9,340 nucleotides of DNA from contig CAJOQY010000077.1 in assembly GCA_905236835.1 (NCBI GenBank), positions 1 to 9,340 of the forward strand, given 5' to 3'. Each line of letters starts with the position of its first letter. Within the stretch, counting starts at the first letter, position 1. The translations under genes were made by a program, and so were the position numbers. This document shows, in pieces, positions 1 to 4,943 of the stretch. This DNA is from an uncultured Oscillibacter sp. (GTDB lineage: Bacteria; Bacillota; Clostridia; Oscillospirales; Oscillospiraceae). The notes beneath the pieces are model-generated. The model was not told the origin of the DNA. It was given only the letters and a program-made list of their open reading frames with translations, and made no database searches.

Positions 1-1608
1 CCGTTGGAGTTTGGCACCGCCGGACTGCGCGGAACCATGTACACCGGACTGCATAACATGAATGTCCATGTCGTCCGTTGGGCTACGCAGGGTTTCGCGG
101 ATATTATCGTGAAAGAAGGCGAAGAGGGTAAACGCCGGGGCGTGGCGATCTGTATGGACTGCCGCAATCACTCGATGGAATACGCGATTGCCGCGGCTGA
201 AGTATGCGCCGCCAACGGCATTCATGTGCGCCTGTTCGAGTCTCTGCGTCCCACGCCGGAATTAAGTTTCGCCGTCCGGGAATATCACTGTCAGGCGGGC
301 ATTAATATCACGGCGAGCCATAACCCGAAAGAATATAACGGCTATAAAGTCTACTGGCAGGACGGCGCGCAGCTTCCCCCGGTTCACGCCGACGCGATTT
401 CGGCGCGTCTGGCGGAAATTGATATTTTTAATGATATTAAAACAATGCCGTATTATGACGCCGTGCGCGCCGGTTTAATCGAACGGCTGGGCGTGGAGAC
501 GGACGAGAAATTCCTGAAAAACGTCATGGATCAGGTAAATGATTATAATACCGTCAAGAAAGTCGCGGATCAATTCAAAGTCGTTTACACGCCGTTCCAC
601 GGCACGGGTCATAAATTAATCCCGGAGGCTTTATATCGTCTGGGCATTAAAAATTTGTTCTGCGAGCCGGAACAGATGAAAATCGACGGCAATTTCCCGA
701 CAGTCAAATCCCCCAATCCGGAAAATCCGGAGGGATTCGCGCTTGCCGTCGAGTTGGCCAAAAAAGAGGGCGCTGATTTTATTATCGGCTCCGATCCGGA
801 CGCGGACCGGCTGGGCCTGATGGTCAAGACAAAATCCGGCGATTTCCAAGTGTTAAGCGGCAATCAGATTGGCGTGCTGCTGCTTGATTATTTAATCGGC
901 GCCTTAAATCGTTCCGGGAAAATGCCCAAAAATCCCGTCGCGCTGAAAAGTCTGGTATCCACCGAGATGGCGCGGGAAGTCGCGAAAGTGAACGGCTTAC
1001 AGTGCTTTGACACGTTCACGGGATTCAAGTTCTTGGCCGAGAAAAAAGACAAACTGGAAAAGACCGGCGAAGGCAATGTTATCATGTCGTTTGAAGAGAG
1101 CAACGGCTATATGGTAGGCGGTTACTGCCGCGATAAAGACTCAATCGGCGCGGCGATGCTGGTGGCCGAGATGGCGGCGTGGTTCTACGATCAGGGCAAG
1201 ACGCTTGCCGACGCTATGGACGAGTTATACGCCAAATACGGCTATTTCTCCGAGCATACTTATAATTTAGTCATGCCCGGACTGGATGGTTTAAAAGACA
1301 TGGCCGAGTTAATGCGCAAACTCCGGGAAGAGCCGCCCGCCGAGATTTCCGGCGTGAAAGTTCTGGTCCGGAAAGATTACAAAGACGGTTCCCAGATTGA
1401 CGCGGAGACCGGCGCGAAAACCAGTATGGAACTGTCCGGATCCAACGTCCTGCGCTTCGAGATGGCCGACGGTACGTCCGCGATTGTCCGTCCCTCCGGC
1501 ACGGAGCCGAAAATCAAAGTCTATGTCATGGCGCGCGGCAAGGACGCCGCCGAGGCGAAAGCCAATAACGAACGCTATGGCAAATGGGTTGAGAGCCTCC
1601 AGAAATAA
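1..1608 (+). CDS. pgcA: Alpha-phosphoglucomutase / phospho-sugar mutase, 5'-truncated by window edge
   Basis: Cytosolic enzyme that interconverts glucose-1-phosphate and glucose-6-phosphate (some relatives act on mannose or pentose phosphates), feeding glycolysis, glycogen and cell-envelope sugar synthesis. All four hallmark loops of the alpha-D-phosphohexomutase superfamily are visible, numbering from the codon at position 4: the phosphoserine loop TASHNP (residues 103-108), the metal loop DPDADR (264-269), the sugar-specificity loop FEESNG (363-368) and the phosphate-binding loop RPSGTEPK (496-503). The sequence FGTAGLRG near the start and the RDKDS motif after the FEES loop point to the PgcA/PGM2-type branch rather than the GlmM or ManB branch. 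That branch usually has about 570-580 residues. The frame is open through base 1 (a Pro codon), and the TTG at 4 encodes the Leu before EFGTAG, so the true start lies some 40 residues upstream. The stop is TAA at 1606. Looks intact and like a host housekeeping gene. Confidence 0.93.
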   Translation, partial: PLEFGTAGLRGTMYTGLHNMNVHVVRWATQGFADIIVKEGEEGKRRGVAICMDCRNHSMEYAIAAAEVCAANGIHVRLFESLRPTPELSFAVREYHCQAGINITASHNPKEYNGYKVYWQDGAQLPPVHADAISARLAEIDIFNDIKTMPYYDAVRAGLIERLGVETDEKFLKNVMDQVNDYNTVKKVADQFKVVYTPFHGTGHKLIPEALYRLGIKNLFCEPEQMKIDGNFPTVKSPNPENPEGFALAVELAKKEGADFIIGSDPDADRLGLMVKTKSGDFQVLSGNQIGVLLLDYLIGALNRSGKMPKNPVALKSLVSTEMAREVAKVNGLQCFDTFTGFKFLAEKKDKLEKTGEGNVIMSFEESNGYMVGGYCRDKDSIGAAMLVAEMAAWFYDQGKTLADAMDELYAKYGYFSEHTYNLVMPGLDGLKDMAELMRKLREEPPAEISGVKVLVRKDYKDGSQIDAETGAKTSMELSGSNVLRFEMADGTSAIVRPSGTEPKIKVYVMARGKDAAEAKANNERYGKWVESLQK

Positions 1609-1727
1609 TATAAAATAATATATTATTATTTATAAATATTAATTTCCGGCGCGTAAAAATCAAATAACAGGACGACGGCGGCGTGATAAAAATCATTACG
1701 CCGCCGCTTGTCTGTCAGGAGGGACGC
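1603..1727 (+). other. Intergenic spacer with A/T-only block and leader hairpin before the cohesin gene
   Basis: Bases 1603-1645 are 43 consecutive A/T, beginning inside the last codons of the mutase gene and containing the palindrome AATAATATATTATT (1614-1627). Further on, CGGCGGCGT (1676-1684) and ACGCCGCCG (1698-1706) form a perfect 9-bp inverted repeat; inside it GAT/ATC can extend the stem around an AAAA loop with a 3-base bulge. No T run follows on the + strand, so this looks more like a 5' leader hairpin of the cohesin mRNA than a terminator of the mutase gene. I see no convincing -35/-10 pair. Any promoter for the cohesin gene presumably lies in the A/T block. Confidence 0.5.
1717..1723 (+). 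promoter_or_regulatory. Shine-Dalgarno AGGAGGG that decides the cohesin gene start
   Basis: AGGAGGG lies 4 bases before the ATG at 1728, which begins a typical signal peptide (MKSKKYHIF). A longer in-frame reading from GTG at 1683 has no ribosome binding site and would start inside the leader hairpin. The ATG at 1728 is therefore preferred. Confidence 0.8.
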
Positions 1728-2519
1728 ATGAAATCAAAAAAATATCATATATTCGCGCTCGTGATCATCTTTTTTCTCTCGTCATGGATGACGATATTGC
1801 CCGCGCGCGGGGCGGCTTTGTCCGCCGGCGATACGCCCTTGATACGGATCAGCGACGCCGACGCCGAACCCGGCGAAAAATTCCGGGTCAATATTTCTCT
1901 GGAAAATAATCCGGGTTTTATCTCCATGATTCTTCATGTCGTTTATAATCAGGCCGTCATGACTTTGACCGGCGTGCGGGACATGGGCCGTCTCGACGGG
2001 ACGGAACAGAATCCGAATCTGAGTTTATTTCCCTATGTATTAAGCTGGGGCGCGGATACCCGGACGGAAAATTATACGGGCAATGACATTCTGGCCGTAT
2101 TGGAATTTGAGTTAAATCCCGATGTCCCGGCGGGCGATTATGATATATCCGTCTGGTATAACGCGAGCGCGGATGAGATTTTAAATCTTGATTTAAAATC
2201 CGTGAATTTTGAGATTCAAAACGGCGCGATACATACGGACGGACCGAAAACGCCGGAGGCGGACACGCCCGCGATCACGGGCGTTACGCGTCTGAGCGAC
2301 CGGATTGAGGTCAGCGTGGAGGGGATTCCGGCGTCAGGGGGGCAAATCCTCTGCGCGGTATATGATCGGCGCGGCTGTCTGTCCGGACTGGCGTCCCGCG
2401 CGCTGTCCGCCGGGAACGCCGTTTATGATTTCCAGCCGGACGGCGCGAAAGACGGATTTGTAAAAATATTTTTAATCAATTCCCGGGGCGTCCCGCTGTG
2501 CGAATCCAGACGGGGATAA
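1728..2519 (+). CDS. Secreted cohesin-domain protein
   Basis: A 263-residue exported protein. The Lys-rich N-terminus (KSKK) followed by a hydrophobic core (about residues 8-24) is a Sec signal peptide with likely cleavage near A29-A30 (PARGAA). Residues about 37-167 match the cohesin fold: an initial beta strand, the PGEKFRVNISLENNPGF stretch typical of cohesins (first strands plus the N-P-G turn), then VVYNQAVMTL and LAVLEFEL. A Pro/Thr linker (168-181) leads to a C-terminal domain (about 182-258) rich in beta strands (ILCAVYDRRG, VKIFLIN, GVPLCE), a pattern I associate with C-terminal modules of secreted Clostridial proteins. Cohesins bind dockerin modules in cellulosome-like or adhesive assemblies; lone cohesins are also common outside true cellulosomes. 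No dockerin, LPXTG motif, SLH repeat or second membrane segment is visible, so it is probably released or held non-covalently. The binding partner is unknown. It follows the mutase gene by about 120 bases and looks like a host gene, though a phage-carried cargo gene cannot be excluded. Confidence 0.82.
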   Translation: MKSKKYHIFALVIIFFLSSWMTILPARGAALSAGDTPLIRISDADAEPGEKFRVNISLENNPGFISMILHVVYNQAVMTLTGVRDMGRLDGTEQNPNLSLFPYVLSWGADTRTENYTGNDILAVLEFELNPDVPAGDYDISVWYNASADEILNLDLKSVNFEIQNGAIHTDGPKTPEADTPAITGVTRLSDRIEVSVEGIPASGGQILCAVYDRRGCLSGLASRALSAGNAVYDFQPDGAKDGFVKIFLINSRGVPLCESRRG

Positions 2520-2544
2520 ACGCGGCGGCGCCAAACTATCCGGC

Positions 2545-2585
2545 GCATACGCCGCGTATGCCGCGGGAGACGCCGCATACGCGGC
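2545..2585. repeat. Triple inverted-repeat cluster (GCATACGC / GCGTATGC / GCATACGC)
   Basis: Three copies of one octamer lie in alternating orientation: GCATACGC (2545-2552), its reverse complement GCGTATGC (2554-2561) and GCATACGC (2575-2582). They allow two mutually exclusive hairpins. One pairs 2545-2551 with 2555-2561 (7 bp, 3-base loop). The other pairs GCCGCGTATGC (2551-2561) with GCATACGCGGC (2575-2585) (11 bp, 13-base loop). Position between the last host gene and terS fits a protein-binding site (packaging-site, operator or attachment-associated) or an RNA switch at the 3' end of the cohesin mRNA. The structure is read directly; the role is not known. Confidence 0.6.
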
Positions 2586-2613
2586 TTGATTTCCGGTGAA
2601 AAAGCGATATAAT
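2586..2613 (+). promoter_or_regulatory. Candidate sigma-A promoter
   Basis: TTGATT (2586-2591) and a perfect TATAAT (2608-2613) are separated by 16 bases. Transcription would start near 2620, ahead of the terminator hairpin at 2634-2665 and of terS at 2713. It abuts the last inverted-repeat arm (2575-2585), so a protein bound there could block the -35 region. A chance match in an A/T-rich patch is possible. Confidence 0.4.
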
Positions 2614-2633
2614 ATAAAATAGCAAAGATTATA

Positions 2634-2673
2634 CGGGAAGTCCGGAACGCGTTCCGGGCTTTCCGATTTTTTT
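2634..2673 (+). terminator. Rho-independent terminator upstream of terS
   Basis: A near-continuous stem pairs 2634-2647 with 2652-2665 around a CGCG tetraloop. Its core is the palindrome CCGGAACGCGTTCCGG (2642-2657), with two G-T wobbles in the lower stem. It is followed after one A by TTTTTTT (2667-2673). It would end transcripts from the cohesin gene and insulate the phage genes. It also lies downstream of the candidate promoter at 2586-2613, so it could act as an attenuator. The 3' arm CTTTCCG (2659-2665) can alternatively pair with CGGAAAG (2692-2698), next to the terS ribosome binding site. Confidence 0.75.
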
Positions 2674-2712
2674 ACGCCGGTTTTGTGATACCGGAAAGAA
2701 AGGGGCGCGCAT

Positions 2713-3117
2713 ATGGGCGGACGCGAAAAAAAAGCCAATGGCAGTCAAAGCGCGGCGGAAAATCCGGGACGCGGAATCACACGCGAAGCGGCGGAAAAGC
2801 CGGGACGCGAAATCACACGCGAAGCGGAAAGCGATCCGGAACGGGACGGCGAAAACGCCGGACAGGAAACCAGCGTCCGACAGGAATTATTGCGTATTTT
2901 GCGCCGGACGGACGCCACGCGGCAAATGGCGGAGGCGCTGATCCGGGAGGCGACGGGCGGCGGAAAAAGTACCAGCGTCATCAAAGCGCTGGAAGAAGTG
3001 CGCGAAATCACGGGGAGCGCGTTTGATCATATGCCGGGAGAGCAAATCCCATGGAATGAGCTTTCCGATGAGGAATTGACCCGTATGATTGATATAAAAA
3101 ATCATGATGAAATATGA
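2713..3117 (+). CDS. terS: Probable terminase small subunit
   Basis: A 134-residue protein directly before the large terminase gene, overlapping it by 4 bases (ATGA, 3114-3117), which implies translational coupling. Small terminases recognise the packaging site and load the large subunit onto DNA. The start at 2713 has AAAGGGG about 7 bases upstream. Residues 1-50 are hydrophilic, Arg/Glu-rich and contain two copies of a 12-residue repeat (18-29 and 30-41, consensus PGR-ITREA). Residues 52-105 are predicted helical (RQELLRILRR, MAEALIREA, VIKALEEVREITG). The C-terminal part has PWNELSDEELTRMI, a Trp-x-x-Leu-[ST]-Asp-Glu-Glu-Leu pattern I associate with small proteins at this locus in Clostridial prophages. 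No classic N-terminal helix-turn-helix is obvious. The call rests mainly on position; an uncharacterised DNA-binding adaptor is the alternative. Confidence 0.6.
   Translation: MGGREKKANGSQSAAENPGRGITREAAEKPGREITREAESDPERDGENAGQETSVRQELLRILRRTDATRQMAEALIREATGGGKSTSVIKALEEVREITGSAFDHMPGEQIPWNELSDEELTRMIDIKNHDEI
2764..2835 (+). repeat. Two tandem 36-bp units inside terS
   Basis: Units at 2764-2799 and 2800-2835 share CCGGGACGCG-AATCACACGCGAAGCGG with few differences and encode PGRGITREAAEK and PGREITREAESD. The 36-base length keeps the frame. It may reflect slipped-strand duplication, or provide repeated DNA sites for the terminase if the packaging signal lies within terS, as it does in P22. 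Confidence 0.85.
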
Positions 3118-4628
3118 AATATTCAGAAAGCCGGATCAAATTGGATAAAATCAGACAGGCCGTTTTCCGCGAACTCGCCCGCCGCGAACTTGCCCGGAGA
3201 TATTATTATGATTATCTTGAATTCGTCCACGGCGGCGCGTGGATTCCCACAAAATTCGCCGAATTTTTGGCGCGGGAAATTCAGGTTTTTTTGCAGTCCA
3301 AAACAAATCACGCGTTTGATTTATTAATTCTGGAAACGCCGCCGCAGCATGGGAAATCATGGACCGTGACGGAATCCCTGCCATCATGGTATATGGGCAA
3401 ATATCCGGACAGGCGCGTAATTTTGATTTCTTACAATGAGGATTCCGCCGAGAGATTTTCCCGCCGCAACCGGGAAAAAATGAAAACATGGGGCGAGATT
3501 TTATTTCATGTTGAATTAGGCGGATTAAACCGCGCGACGGAATTTGAATTATCCGGACGGCGCGGAAGATTAATCTCACGCGGCGTCATGTCGGGCATTA
3601 CCGGGCATCCGGCGGATCTGATGATTATTGACGATCCGATCAAAAACCGGGAAGAGGCCGACAGTTTGATTTATCGCGATAAACTCTGGGCCGAATGGCA
3701 AAACACGCTGAAATCCAGATTATCCGCCGGGGCGAAAGTGATTTTAATTCTCACGCCGTGGCATGAGGACGATCTGGCGGCGAGAATTTTAAAATCCGAG
3801 AATTCGGACGCGGTGAAACTAATCCGTCTGCCGGTGGAGGCGGAGGATTGTAATATCACGGGCAGTCCGGATCCTATGGGACGCGAACCCGGCGCGCCGC
3901 TCTGTCCGGAACTTGGAAAAGATTTAAACTGGCTGAGGCAATTCAAATCCGCTTATATCAACGATCCGCTGGGCGGCGCGCGGGCGTGGCAGGCGTTATA
4001 TCTATGCCGTCCGCGCGCCGAAAGCGGCAATATTATTCAACGCGGCTGGTGGAAATATTATCAAACGCCGCCATATTGTCCGGTAAAAATTATCAGCGTG
4101 GACGCCGCGTTTAAATCCGCCGATTCCAATGACTTCGTCGCGATTACGGTCTGGGGCAAATCCGGCGAAAATTATTATTTATTTGATTCCGTCAATCAGC
4201 ATTTGACGTTTACGCAGACGCTCGCGAAAATCCGGGAAACGCGTCAAAAATATCCGGACGCGCGCGGGGTTTTGATCGAGGACAAAGCGAACGGCCCCGC
4301 CATTATCGACGTATTACAGCGCGAAATGTTCTGTATCCCCGTCAATCCGGAGGGCGGCAAAGAATCCCGCGTACACGCCGCGTCGCCCGCCATTGAATCC
4401 GGTCACGCGTTTCTGCCGCGCTCCGCGCCGTGGCTGGAAGAATATTTAAACCAATGGACCGCTTTTCCAGCCGCCGCCCACGATGACATGGTCGATTCCA
4501 GTACGCAGGCGCTGAATTATTTATTCCGCGTCCATGCCGATTCCAATCCGCCGGACAATCAAATCTTATCCGGGACGCCGGATGATGATTGTTATTTAAC
4601 AAGCGAAAATATTTATAATATTTATTAA
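3114..4628 (+). CDS. terL: Terminase large subunit (packaging ATPase-nuclease)
   Basis: The 504-residue motor that pumps viral DNA into the procapsid and cuts it. Both domains look complete. ATPase: Walker A PPQHGKSW (residues 76-83), Walker B LMIIDDP (169-175, where the second D is the usual catalytic acidic position or is replaced by D173-D174 usage), and the coupling motif TPWHEDDL (214-221). RNase H-like nuclease: acidic residues in SVDAAFK (D330), IEDKANG (E389/D390) and HDDMVD (D457/D458, D461), the expected metal-binding triad. Length and motif order are normal for tailed phages. Translation probably depends on terS readthrough (4-base overlap, no strong ribosome binding site of its own). 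The frame runs into a block of 44 A/T bases at the 3' end, stop TAA at 4626. The motif set makes the assignment very secure; packaging mode (cos or headful) cannot be told. Confidence 0.96.
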   Translation: MKYSESRIKLDKIRQAVFRELARRELARRYYYDYLEFVHGGAWIPTKFAEFLAREIQVFLQSKTNHAFDLLILETPPQHGKSWTVTESLPSWYMGKYPDRRVILISYNEDSAERFSRRNREKMKTWGEILFHVELGGLNRATEFELSGRRGRLISRGVMSGITGHPADLMIIDDPIKNREEADSLIYRDKLWAEWQNTLKSRLSAGAKVILILTPWHEDDLAARILKSENSDAVKLIRLPVEAEDCNITGSPDPMGREPGAPLCPELGKDLNWLRQFKSAYINDPLGGARAWQALYLCRPRAESGNIIQRGWWKYYQTPPYCPVKIISVDAAFKSADSNDFVAITVWGKSGENYYLFDSVNQHLTFTQTLAKIRETRQKYPDARGVLIEDKANGPAIIDVLQREMFCIPVNPEGGKESRVHAASPAIESGHAFLPRSAPWLEEYLNQWTAFPAAAHDDMVDSSTQALNYLFRVHADSNPPDNQILSGTPDDDCYLTSENIYNIY

Positions 4629-4682
4629 ATATTAAATTTATTTTATTTTGTTTTATTTTATCAAATAGGAGGCGCGTATATC
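4606..4682 (+). other. A/T-only spacer and strong ribosome binding site
   Basis: Bases 4606-4649 are 44 consecutive A/T, covering the last seven terL codons, its stop and part of the gap. The rest is T-rich until AGGAGG (4667-4672), 10 bases before the ATG at 4683. No hairpin of note is seen. It separates the terS-terL pair from the downstream head genes and could hold a promoter, but I see no clear one. Confidence 0.5.
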
Positions 4683-4943
4683 ATGCCGGAAATTTATTTC
4701 GCTTTCATGGGTACGGCGGCGGCTCTCGCCGTGTTCGCGGGCGGGATCGCTCTCGGTCTGAAATATCAATCTTATCATCCGCGCGGACAGCCGGAAAAAC
4801 GCCAGCCGGATAGTTTATCCGAAGCCGAAAAACGCCGTATCCGGGAGGAACGGGAGGCCTTTCAAATCCTGCAAAACTATTCCGCGAATGACGCTTACGG
4901 CGTGAATCCGGAAAAACGGAACGGAGATGATTGCGTTGCTTGA
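4683..4943 (+). CDS. Small single-pass membrane protein between terL and portal
   Basis: An 86-residue protein not recognised as a named family. Residues about 5-26 are a hydrophobic helix with small-residue content (FAFMGTAAALAVFAGGIALGL). They are followed by a basic, hydrophilic region and a charged helix (about 44-62, SEAEKRRIREEREAFQ) ending in QNYSANDAYG. This suggests a short extracytoplasmic N-terminus, one membrane pass and a cytoplasmic tail. It has the best ribosome binding site of the module (AGGAGG, 10-base spacing), so it is a real gene. It overlaps the portal gene by 17 bases. Its place inside the packaging module suggests a role in membrane-associated head assembly or packaging, or a cargo function. 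It is too unlike a two-helix holin to call one, but a single-helix holin or pinholin-like protein cannot be ruled out. Confidence 0.7.
   Translation: MPEIYFAFMGTAAALAVFAGGIALGLKYQSYHPRGQPEKRQPDSLSEAEKRRIREEREAFQILQNYSANDAYGVNPEKRNGDDCVA

Noticed and set aside
4..6. TTG at 4 as the mutase start codon
   Set aside because: The frame is open to base 1 and the sequence begins inside the conserved EFGTAGLRG segment, which in the family follows about 40 further residues.
1683..1727. Upstream GTG start giving a 15-residue longer cohesin protein
   Set aside because: It has no ribosome binding site, lies within a hairpin, and would put a non-signal-like extension before a clear signal peptide preceded by AGGAGGG.
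2520..2712. tRNA gene or defined att core at the host-phage junction
   Set aside because: No cloverleaf or tRNA 3' end is visible, and without the other end of the element no direct repeat can be paired.
2472..2738. Reverse-strand reading frame with Ala-Tyr-rich repeats (AYAASPAAYAAYA)
   Set aside because: The repeats are simply the translated inverted-repeat cluster at 2545-2585, and the frame spans a terminator and two gene ends.
2685..3026. Alternative-frame + strand reading frame over terS (113 residues)
   Set aside because: Extremely Arg/Gly-rich translation typical of an off-frame reading of GC-rich DNA, with no ribosome binding site. The terS frame has helical content, a ribosome binding site and overlap with terL.
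3151..3579. Reverse-strand reading frame of 142 codons opposite terL
   Set aside because: Opposite the Walker A region of a clear terminase, with no initiation signal and no domain-like pattern.
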